DNA from: an uncultured bacterium | GTDB lineage: Bacteria > Bacillota > Clostridia > Lachnospirales > Lachnospiraceae | Direction of reading: 5' to 3' | Length of the DNA: 54,916 bases | Assembly (NCBI GenBank): GCA_947177425.1 | Contig: CAMWUN010000022.1 | Coordinates: 1 to 54,916 of the forward strand | Shown: piece after piece, positions 33,804 through 41,866 of the stretch | How positions within the stretch are numbered: position 1 is the first letter of the stretch | How the letters are laid out: each line of letters opens with the position of its first letter | Notes under the pieces: model-generated | The model's database searches: none | The model's input: only the letters and a program-made list of their open reading frames with translations | What the model was told of the DNA's origin: nothing | Translations under genes and position numbers: made by a program

Positions 33804-36800
33804 ATGTATCATTGCCGGATTCATTTCTATTTAACAGGTCATAAGAGCAGTGTATTTGAAATCATAAAAGCGATGCCCCCGCTGGAACATTTTACTCACG
33901 AATTTATGGAAAGCGCCAGTCCCAGGGAGGAATTGGCGGCTGATGCTGATGTGATTTTGGCAGATCTGCAGGATGTGGATATCAGGGAAAATCTGCATAC
34001 GCTTATATCGGGCAAGAGAAAGGAAACGGAGCTTATCCTGCTTGCAGGCAGCAGCCAGATTCCGCTTCTGGAAGGCACTCTGCCGGAAATCAGGGATATA
34101 TGGACAATGCCCATGTCAAATGAAGAGGTCAGATTTCGTTTTCTGCGCTGGCAGCAGGTTTACAAGACCGGAAAGGATTACTGGCAGACCAGCCATTATC
34201 TTGACGCCACGATTAACGGGACACCTAATTTAATCTGGTATAAGGATAAGGAAGGGGTCCATAAGAAGGTAAACGACAGCTTCTGCAGAAGCGTCAATAA
34301 GACGAAAGAGCAGGTGGAAGGGCGCGGCCATGCTTATATCTGGGATGTGGACCAGGATGATCCCGCCTGTATCGAGTCTGAACATGAGGTTATGAGTAAG
34401 AAGCAGACCTGTGTGACTGAGGAAGTCATTCAGACAGGCGAAGGGCTTCGTACGCTTACCACCTATAAATCCCCGCTCTACGATGTGGACGGAAGCGTTA
34501 TGGGCACGGTGGGAGTGGCAATTGATATATCCCAGGAGCGGGCTTATGAAAAGGAAATCATGAAGAAGAGCCGGACGCTGGAGGCAATTTTCGGCGCCAT
34601 AGACTGTGGGATAATCTGCCATTCTGTAGACGGAAGCAGGATTCTGAGTATCAACAGGGCGGCTCTTAAAATTTTAGGATACGAGTCTGCAGATAAGTTG
34701 AAAGAGGAAGGCTTTGATCTGATTGCAGCTTCTGTTGTGGATGAAGATAAAGAAAGACTTCAGGAAAGCATCAAAAGATTGAAAAAAGAAGGGGACAGTG
34801 TCAGCGTAGAATACCGCATCAGGCACAAAAACGGGGATGTACTGCATGTTATGGGGAATGTTAAACTCCTGATGGAAAATGGCGAGTTATTTTACCAGCG
34901 TTTCCTTTTAGACTGTACGGCACAAAAGCTGGAGGAGAAGAGGAAAGAAAGGCGCCAGATGGAACTGGTTTACGCCCTGAGTATTGATTATAATCTGATA
35001 TGTACCTTTGACCTTGATACCGGTATGGGAGTTCCTGTCCAGAATAATTCCGAAGAAAGCCATATGTTCGGAACTACATTTGAAGGAGAAATATCTCTTG
35101 AAGAAAGTATGGAACTGTACATACAGAAATTTGTGTACGAGGAAGACAAGGATATGCTGCGCCAGGCATGCAGCCGTGAGAAAATAAGGGAAGAACTTGA
35201 ACATAAGAAACGCTATTATATAAATTACCGTACATACAAGAACGGTGAAATGAAATATTTCCAGATGAAAATTGTGCGCGTAGATACATGGGATGAGAAA
35301 AAGGGCATTGTTCTGGGATTCCGCAGTGTGGATGAAGAAACCCGCAGGGAAATGGAGAAGAAAAAAATACTGGAAGATGCGCTTATGCAGGCAAACAGGG
35401 CGAGCAAGGCCAAGAGCATTTTCCTGTCTAATATGTCCCATGATATCCGTACGCCCATGAATGCCATTGTGGGCTTTACCTCGCTGGCAATCAACCATAT
35501 TGAACGCAAGGATCAGGTGGAGGAATACCTTAAGAAAATTATGACCTCCGGGAATCATCTGCTGAGCCTGATCAACGATGTCCTTGATATGAGCCGGATA
35601 GAAAGCGGCAAGATACACCTGGACGAGAAAGCATGCAGCCTGCCGGAGATTCTGCATGGCCTGCAAAGTATTCTGCAGGCGGATGTCCACGCAAAACAGC
35701 TTGAACTGAGTATTGACGCAGTGGATATTGTGGACGAAGAAATTTATTGTGATAAGCTGAGACTTAACCAGGTTCTTTTGAATCTGCTCAGCAATGCGGT
35801 TAAGTATACAGCAGCCGGCGGTTCTGTCTGCATGCGTATTATAGAAAAGCCGGGAGTTTCTGAAGAGTATGCCAATTTTGAGTTCCACATAAAAGATACC
35901 GGCATTGGTATGAGTGAAGAATTCGTAACGCATATTTTTGAGCCTTTTGAGAGGGAAAAGAACAGCACAATCAGCGGAATTCCCGGAACCGGGCTTGGAA
36001 TGGCAATCACCAAAAATATTGTAGATATGATGAACGGTTCCATTGAAGTGATAAGCGAACTGGGTATAGGTACGGAGTTTATTGTGTCTTTTGCTTTCCG
36101 TCTGAATACAGATACGGGCACACCCCAGGATATACCGGAACTGAAAGACTGCCGGGCACTGGTGGTGGACGATGATTTTAATACCTGCGACAGTGTGTCC
36201 TATATGCTGGGACGTCTTGGTATGCGGGCGGAATGGACGTTGTCAGGAAAAGAAGCCGTGCTGCGTACCCGTCAGGCGATTATGCGTCATGACGGGTATA
36301 GGGTGTATATTGTTGACTGGCTGCTCCCGGATATGAACGGTGTTGAGGTGGCAAGGAGAATCCGCAAGGAAGTGGGCGAAGATGTGCCGATTATTGTGCT
36401 GACAGCTTATGACTGGTCTGATATCGAGGAGGAGGCAAAGGAAGCCGGCGTTGCGGCATTCTGCAGTAAACCATTGTTTTTGTCAGAACTGCGGAACTGT
36501 CTGTATTCCGTTATCAATGATGATAAGAACGATAACAGCAGGGAGGATAAGAGCGCAGAAAAGAACCATACGGGACGTATCCTGCTGGTGGAAGACAATG
36601 AACTGAACCAGGAAATTGCCGACGCAATTTTAACGGAAGCCGGATTTGACGTGGAAATTGCCGGAAATGGGCAGGAAGCTGTGGATATATTGGAAAAAAC
36701 AGACCCAGGGTATTACAGGCTGGTGCTTATGGATGTCCAGATGCCTGTGATGGATGGTTATGAGGCGACAAGGGCAATCCGGAAAATGGAAAACAGGGAA

Positions 36801-36947
36801 CTGGCGGCCATCCCGATTCTGGCGATGACAGCCAATGCTTTTGAAGAAGATAAGCAGCAGGCTTTAACCTGTGGTATGAATGGGCACATTGCCAAACCGA
36901 TTGACATCAATAAGCTGTTTGAGGCTATGGATAAAGTGCTGATTTAA
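33804..36947 (+). CDS. Cytoplasmic PAS hybrid sensor histidine kinase with two receiver domains
   Basis: A 1047-aa hybrid kinase without membrane helices. In order: an N-terminal receiver-like region of about 110 residues; at least two PAS domains (NGTPNLIWYKDKEG near residue 138, and FGAIDCGIICHSVDG near residue 263) and probably a third; a dimerization domain with the phospho-His in NMSHDIRTPMNAIVGF near residue 547; an ATPase domain with LNLLSNAVKYT near residue 658 and GTGLGMAITKNIV; receiver 1 (ALVVDDDFNTCDS, phospho-Asp in VDWLLPDMNG near 835); and receiver 2 (ILLVEDNELNQ, phospho-Asp in LMDVQMPVMDG near 974). No separate response regulator or DNA-binding output follows, so signalling may end in protein contacts. 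The input is not known. Confidence 0.93.
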   Translation: MYHCRIHFYLTGHKSSVFEIIKAMPPLEHFTHEFMESASPREELAADADVILADLQDVDIRENLHTLISGKRKETELILLAGSSQIPLLEGTLPEIRDIWTMPMSNEEVRFRFLRWQQVYKTGKDYWQTSHYLDATINGTPNLIWYKDKEGVHKKVNDSFCRSVNKTKEQVEGRGHAYIWDVDQDDPACIESEHEVMSKKQTCVTEEVIQTGEGLRTLTTYKSPLYDVDGSVMGTVGVAIDISQERAYEKEIMKKSRTLEAIFGAIDCGIICHSVDGSRILSINRAALKILGYESADKLKEEGFDLIAASVVDEDKERLQESIKRLKKEGDSVSVEYRIRHKNGDVLHVMGNVKLLMENGELFYQRFLLDCTAQKLEEKRKERRQMELVYALSIDYNLICTFDLDTGMGVPVQNNSEESHMFGTTFEGEISLEESMELYIQKFVYEEDKDMLRQACSREKIREELEHKKRYYINYRTYKNGEMKYFQMKIVRVDTWDEKKGIVLGFRSVDEETRREMEKKKILEDALMQANRASKAKSIFLSNMSHDIRTPMNAIVGFTSLAINHIERKDQVEEYLKKIMTSGNHLLSLINDVLDMSRIESGKIHLDEKACSLPEILHGLQSILQADVHAKQLELSIDAVDIVDEEIYCDKLRLNQVLLNLLSNAVKYTAAGGSVCMRIIEKPGVSEEYANFEFHIKDTGIGMSEEFVTHIFEPFEREKNSTISGIPGTGLGMAITKNIVDMMNGSIEVISELGIGTEFIVSFAFRLNTDTGTPQDIPELKDCRALVVDDDFNTCDSVSYMLGRLGMRAEWTLSGKEAVLRTRQAIMRHDGYRVYIVDWLLPDMNGVEVARRIRKEVGEDVPIIVLTAYDWSDIEEEAKEAGVAAFCSKPLFLSELRNCLYSVINDDKNDNSREDKSAEKNHTGRILLVEDNELNQEIADAILTEAGFDVEIAGNGQEAVDILEKTDPGYYRLVLMDVQMPVMDGYEATRAIRKMENRELAAIPILAMTANAFEEDKQQALTCGMNGHIAKPIDINKLFEAMDKVLI

Positions 36948-36962
36948 ATATTTGTTCTGGCG

Positions 36963-37010
36963 TGATATAATCAGCCGGCGGTGCAGCAGTACCGCCGGCT
37001 GATTATATCA
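36963..37010 (+). other. Perfect 20-bp hairpin before lhr
   Basis: The 20 bases at 36963-36982 and their exact complement at 36991-37010 form a perfect stem around the 8-nt loop GCAGCAGT. The GC-rich centre is CAGCCGGCGGT. No T-tract follows (ATAATAAAAG), and the lhr ribosome site begins about 10 bases later. It may end the kinase transcript, cap the lhr leader, or be a small palindromic repeat. Confidence 0.75.
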
Positions 37011-37031
37011 ATAATAAAAGAGGGAGAAAGT

Positions 37032-40000
37032 ATGGAGGACTGTTTACAGATTTTTCACAGGGAAACGGCGGATTGGTTTACAGGGACGCTGGGAGAGCCT
37101 ACACCGGTGCAGAAAGCATCCTGGCCCGCCATTGCGGCAGGAGGGCATGTGCTGGTATCGGCGCCTACCGGAACAGGGAAAACGCTGTCCGCCTTTCTGG
37201 TGTTTTTAGACAGGCTCAAGGAAAGAGCAGAGAAGGGGTGTCTTAAAAGGGAATTATATTTGATTTATGTGTCGCCCTTAAAATCCCTTGCGGCAGATAT
37301 CCGTGAAAATCTTAAAAAGCCCCTTACAGGAATAGGAGGGGAGGAATTAATTTACACATCCATCCGTACCGGAGATACATCCCAGCGGGAAAGGCAGCAG
37401 ATGGTGAGAAAGCCGCCTCATATTCTGATTATTACACCGGAGTCTCTTTATCTGATGCTTACCAGCAAAACAGGGCAGAACGTGCTGTGTACGGCAAAGG
37501 CTGTCATAGTAGATGAGCTTCATGCGCTGATTGATACCAAGCGCGGCGCTCATCTGATGCTGTCTCTGGCAAGGCTGGATGCCTTGTGTCAAAGGCCCTT
37601 ACAGCGCATCGGGCTTTCTGCTACCATTTCGCCTCTGGATGGGGCCGCCCGTTATCTGGCTCCCGAACCGGTATGGGTTGCTGCCCCGGCCATGGAAAAA
37701 AAGGTGCAGCTTGAAATTTTAGGCGCCTATGCCGGGAACGGCAAGAGAAGGAAAGATCCTGTGTGGCAGGAACTTTCTGAACTGGTTTACAAATACTGCC
37801 AGGGGAATAAAAGTGTGATTGCTTTTGTGGAGGGAAGAAGGTATGCGGAAAAACTGGCTTATTATGTAAATCTGCTGGGCGGGGAAAATTTTGCCCGGGT
37901 CCATCACGGAAGCCTTTCCAAAGAGCAGAGACAGGAGACGGAGGAGGCTTTGCGGGAAGGGAAACTCCGGCTTTTGTGTGCCACTTCTTCCATGGAGCTG
38001 GGAATTGACGTAGGTGAAATTGACCAGGTGCTTCAGGTGGGATGCCCAAGAACTGTGTCGGGAACCATGCAAAGGCTGGGCAGGGCGGGGCATAATCCCA
38101 GCCGTACCAGCGTTATGTATTTGTTTCCAAGGACGGCTGCAGAGAGCATTTCCTGCGGTATGACCGCCCAGCTTGCCAGAGAGGGGAAGGTAGAGAGGAT
38201 GAATCCTCCCAAAGGGTGTCTGGATGTGCTTGCCCAGCATTTAGTCTCCATGGCAGCTTTTAAGGGTTACGAAGTGGAAGATGTGATGAAGATACTGCCC
38301 AGGGCCTGGCCTTTTCAGGAGGTGACGCGGGAAGATGTGGAGTCGGTGCTGCGGATGCTGGCCGGGGATTATGAACACAAGAGGGATGTGCCGGTCCGCC
38401 CCCGGATTCTGTATGACAGGATTCACGGCAGGGTGGAAGGGGACGGCTACAGCAGGATGCTTGCGGTTATGGCAGGGGGTACGATTCCTGATAAAGGACT
38501 TTATACAGTGCGGACAGAAGAAGGGGTGAAGGTTGGGGAGGCGGATGAAGAGTTCGTCTATGAAACCCAGAAGGGCGACCGTTTTATTCTGGGGGCATTT
38601 GCATGGAAAGTGGTAAATATCGGAAGAGACACGGTGACGGTGACGCAGGCGCCTGTGGAAGGGGCAAGACTTCCTTTCTGGAAAGGGGAAATAAAAGGAA
38701 GGGACAAGGAAACTGGCATCTCTTTTGGCAGGATACTCCGCAGCTTAAGGGAAGCAGAGGAAGACGGGAAACTGGAAAAGGCTCTTTTCAGTCTGGGACT
38801 GGATGAGTCAGCGGCCAATCTGGCCTGCGGATATCTAAAGCGGCAGATAGCGGCCACAGGGGGCCTGCCTGATGACAGGACGATTCTGGCGGAACATTTC
38901 CGTGACCAGTCCGGCAACAGCCAGTTGATGATTCATTCCATATTTGGAAGGCGCATCAATGCCCCGCTGGCCCTGCTGGCCCTCCAGACGGTGCAGGAGG
39001 AAATGGGGATTCAGGCAGGGAGTGTGGACGAGGAAGATGGATTTCTGCTTTATTCCTATGGGAACAGGGCTTTACCCGAAGGGCTGCTTGGCCGGATTTC
39101 GCCTGAAACTTCCCGGACAGTGATATCCGCCCTTCTGCCTGCGGCGCCTGTTTTTAATATGGCCTTCCGCTATAACTGCGGCAGAGCGCTGATGATGGGG
39201 GTTAAGGGAAGCGGAAGGCAGCCTTTGTGGATGCAGCGTCTGCGAAGCGCGGAGATGCTGGACCAGATAGTGAGAGAGAAGGAACATCCCCTGATACGTG
39301 AGACAAGACGGGAATGTATGGAACAGCTCTGGGATGTGGCGGGGGTTCAGGAAATTCTGGAAAAAATCAGGGCCGGGGAAATCATTGTCCGTGAAGTTTA
39401 CACAGATACACCCTCGCCTATGTCCCTGCCCCTGCAATGGAGCCAGGAGGCAGCGGTGATGTATGACTATGCGCCTACGCCCCGGGGAATCTATGCGGCG
39501 GTGGAGGATGCCCTGAAGGAGGAAAAGGAACTGCTTCCTCCGGGAGAGAGGGAACTTTCCCATATGCAGGAGAGGAGGAAACTGCCAGAGGACGAAAAAC
39601 AGTTACATTCCCTGCTGATGGCAGAAGGGGACTTATCCGCCGGAGAACTGGATATCCCCATAGAGTGGCTGGAAACTCTTTGCAGGGAGGGACGTGCAGC
39701 CTATCTGGAGCAGGGGCTTTGGATTGCGGCGGAACACAGGGATGAATATGAGAAAGCGTTCGAGTCTCCTGCCGGGAAGGAAGCCCTTTCCATTGTCCGG
39801 CGTATGCTCCGGTACCGGGGCGGCGCCAGTGTTTGTCAGACAGCCCTGCGCTATGGATGGCAGGAAGAAACTGCCTTTGCTGTGCTGGAAGAACTATGTA
39901 AGCGGGAAGAAGCTGTGAAAGTGGAAGAATTGTGCAAAGCAGAGTATAGGGACAGAACGGACAAAGACAGGGATAAAGAATTCCGGTACTATCATGCCCG

Positions 40001-41192
40001 GCTATACAAACAGGCCAGAATCAGGACGCTGAAAAACCGCAGGGAAGAAATTTCTACCTGTCCGCCGTCTGCTTACTGCGGACTTCTGGCATCCCGTATA
40101 CAGCGTTCGGCACCCCCGGAGGAATGTCTCCTGGCGGCAGTTTCTTCCCTTGCGGGAACTTCTTATCTGGCGGAAGCATGGGAAGAGACGCTGCTTCCTG
40201 CCAGGGTGAAAAATTACAGGGAAAATCTGCTGGATAGTTTTCTCTCGTCTGGAGAGTATTTCTGGCATATGGAGGAAAAAGGAAAAATCTGTTTTGAATC
40301 TGCGGAGAGGATTGACTGGGATGGAACCGTGCAGATACCCTGGGATGGATTATCGGAAAAGGAAAAACTTCTGGCGCAGGCACTGTCCAAAAGGGGAGCC
40401 AGTTTCATGCAGGCATTAAACGGTGTGATTCCAGGCGAGTCTCCTTATGATACGCTGCTTTCGCTGATGGAAAAGGGAATCGTATACGCTGACAGTTTTG
40501 TACCGGTACGTCAATGGATGGACAGGGAAAAGCTGAAAAAGGGGACGGCCAGGCTGCGTGCAGGCGCAAAGGCAAGGGCCATGCAGGCGGGACGCTGGGA
40601 TCTGGTAAAACCTCTTATCCCGCTTACAGTGCAGGAGAAGATGAACCATTGTTTTGACAGATATCTGGTGTTGTGCCGTGAAACTGCGGCAGCGTCGGGG
40701 GTGCCGTGGCAGGAAGCGCTAGCCCTTTTGCGGGTGCAGGAATATACAGGACAGGTGAGGAGGGGATACTTTGTGGAGGGACTTTCCGGGGCACAGTTTA
40801 TCCGCAGGGAGGATTTCCCGGGCGTGACAGCTTTTCTGGGACACCCTGGCCAGGAGATTGTCTGGATGAATGCAGCAGACCCCATGCAGGCATGGGGGAA
40901 ATTAATTCCCCATCAAAAAGACAGGGCTTTCCTTAATATAGCAGGAAATGCGGCAGCCCTGAAAGGGGGTGTGCCTGCGGCGGTTTTTGAAAGGCAGGGC
41001 AGTGTACTGCGGGTCTTTGAGTGGGAAAGTCTGGGAGAAGTTTTAAGCCTTTTTGTACAGGAATATAAAAGAGGGAGGATTTTGGCCGGAAAGAAGCGGA
41101 TACTTGTAAAAGACTATCCTGCAGAGGCTGTGAAATGGCTTGAAGAAAGCGGTTTTGGCAGGGAGGTGCAGGGGTATTCTCTGTACCGCTGA
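37032..41192 (+). CDS. lhr: Large ATP-dependent helicase Lhr
   Basis: A 1386-aa superfamily-2 helicase of the Lhr group, which unwinds RNA-DNA and DNA duplexes and is linked to DNA repair. Motifs: Q-motif region EPTPVQKASWPAI near residue 20, Walker A SAPTGTGKTLSAF near residue 42, DELH box VIVDELHALIDTKRG near residue 160, motif III GLSATISPLDG near residue 194, motif IV-VI region MELGIDVGEIDQVLQVG and QRLGRAGHNPSRTS near residue 350. A winged-helix and beta-barrel core and a long C-terminal region of about 550 residues follow, so this is a long-type Lhr. ATG 37032 follows AGGGAGAAAG. An upstream in-frame start at 36981 lies inside the hairpin and is rejected. Confidence 0.93.
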   Translation: MEDCLQIFHRETADWFTGTLGEPTPVQKASWPAIAAGGHVLVSAPTGTGKTLSAFLVFLDRLKERAEKGCLKRELYLIYVSPLKSLAADIRENLKKPLTGIGGEELIYTSIRTGDTSQRERQQMVRKPPHILIITPESLYLMLTSKTGQNVLCTAKAVIVDELHALIDTKRGAHLMLSLARLDALCQRPLQRIGLSATISPLDGAARYLAPEPVWVAAPAMEKKVQLEILGAYAGNGKRRKDPVWQELSELVYKYCQGNKSVIAFVEGRRYAEKLAYYVNLLGGENFARVHHGSLSKEQRQETEEALREGKLRLLCATSSMELGIDVGEIDQVLQVGCPRTVSGTMQRLGRAGHNPSRTSVMYLFPRTAAESISCGMTAQLAREGKVERMNPPKGCLDVLAQHLVSMAAFKGYEVEDVMKILPRAWPFQEVTREDVESVLRMLAGDYEHKRDVPVRPRILYDRIHGRVEGDGYSRMLAVMAGGTIPDKGLYTVRTEEGVKVGEADEEFVYETQKGDRFILGAFAWKVVNIGRDTVTVTQAPVEGARLPFWKGEIKGRDKETGISFGRILRSLREAEEDGKLEKALFSLGLDESAANLACGYLKRQIAATGGLPDDRTILAEHFRDQSGNSQLMIHSIFGRRINAPLALLALQTVQEEMGIQAGSVDEEDGFLLYSYGNRALPEGLLGRISPETSRTVISALLPAAPVFNMAFRYNCGRALMMGVKGSGRQPLWMQRLRSAEMLDQIVREKEHPLIRETRRECMEQLWDVAGVQEILEKIRAGEIIVREVYTDTPSPMSLPLQWSQEAAVMYDYAPTPRGIYAAVEDALKEEKELLPPGERELSHMQERRKLPEDEKQLHSLLMAEGDLSAGELDIPIEWLETLCREGRAAYLEQGLWIAAEHRDEYEKAFESPAGKEALSIVRRMLRYRGGASVCQTALRYGWQEETAFAVLEELCKREEAVKVEELCKAEYRDRTDKDRDKEFRYYHARLYKQARIRTLKNRREEISTCPPSAYCGLLASRIQRSAPPEECLLAAVSSLAGTSYLAEAWEETLLPARVKNYRENLLDSFLSSGEYFWHMEEKGKICFESAERIDWDGTVQIPWDGLSEKEKLLAQALSKRGASFMQALNGVIPGESPYDTLLSLMEKGIVYADSFVPVRQWMDREKLKKGTARLRAGAKARAMQAGRWDLVKPLIPLTVQEKMNHCFDRYLVLCRETAAASGVPWQEALALLRVQEYTGQVRRGYFVEGLSGAQFIRREDFPGVTAFLGHPGQEIVWMNAADPMQAWGKLIPHQKDRAFLNIAGNAAALKGGVPAAVFERQGSVLRVFEWESLGEVLSLFVQEYKRGRILAGKKRILVKDYPAEAVKWLEESGFGREVQGYSLYR

Positions 41193-41230
41193 AAGCAAAA
41201 CGCCCTGCAACAGGGCGTCCGCTTTTATTT
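41192..41230. terminator. Bidirectional terminator between lhr and the TetR gene
   Basis: ACGCCCTG (41200-41207) and CAGGGCGT (41211-41218) form an 8-bp stem with loop CAA. AAAGC (41192-41196) and GCTTT (41221-41225) extend it after short bulges, with TTTTATTT following. It serves both convergent genes. Confidence 0.8.
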
Positions 41231-41866
41231 AACATAAGGACAGTTCGCAGAGCGTGATGTCTGTTGTTCAGTAAGCTGGCAGGCAGGCTTAATATCCGCC
41301 TTTGCGCAAACTGCCCCCCGCAGGGAAGAAGCGACAGTCAGGGTTATATAACTGATCATTTCTTCCCTGGCGCGGATTGTCCGGTCGTGAAACCAGTCAA
41401 TCAATATGCCCGAGAGGGCGTTGGAATGAAAACTGCATAAAAACTGTCTGTAGTCCGGGCTGAGGGTAACGCCCATTTCTTTTTCAAGGCCATCAATAAT
41501 CAGATCGATAGACCCGTTAAAGTCGGCAAGGAAAAAGCGTTTCATGCCCTCGCGTCCCATGGCGTCATAGACACAGTTCAAAATATGTTTGTTGTTATCC
41601 ACATAGTCCAGAAGAAAACGCACCACTTTCTCAGAGTCTTTCAGCAGATTGAACTTCTTGACGGCTATAATAGCCTCCTGTTCAAGCATCCAGCGCAGAA
41701 GATCGTAAATATCCTCAAAATGATAATAAAAAGTTTTCCGGTTAAGGCCGCAGTCTTTGCAGATTTCACTTACAGTGATCTTGGAAAGCGGCTTTGTTTC
41801 CATAAATTTTTTCAGGGAGGCAACCATTGCCTGTTTGGTTCGTAGGGAGATATCTGCCTGTGTCAC
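41225..41866 (-). CDS. TetR/AcrR-family regulator of the MMPL operon
   Basis: A 213-aa regulator. The N-terminal helix-turn-helix reads ITVSEICKDCGLNRKTFYYHFEDIYDLL (residues about 24-51, cited in part), typical of the family. The C-terminal helical ligand domain resembles the DhaS-like group. The start is GTG 41866, which shares four bases (GTGA) with the stop of the large GLUG-repeat gene, so it is translationally coupled and last in the operon. The mature C-terminus extends past the usual fold by about 25 residues (KADIKPACQLTEQQTSRSANCPYVK, in part). I infer autoregulation of the operon in response to a compound or to membrane stress. The effector is unknown. Confidence 0.9.
   Translation of the reverse strand: MTQADISLRTKQAMVASLKKFMETKPLSKITVSEICKDCGLNRKTFYYHFEDIYDLLRWMLEQEAIIAVKKFNLLKDSEKVVRFLLDYVDNNKHILNCVYDAMGREGMKRFFLADFNGSIDLIIDGLEKEMGVTLSPDYRQFLCSFHSNALSGILIDWFHDRTIRAREEMISYITLTVASSLRGAVCAKADIKPACQLTEQQTSRSANCPYVK

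Noticed and set aside
34908-35933. Long open frame (341 codons) on the minus strand
   Set aside because: It is antisense to the histidine kinase core and has Phe/His-rich non-protein-like composition.
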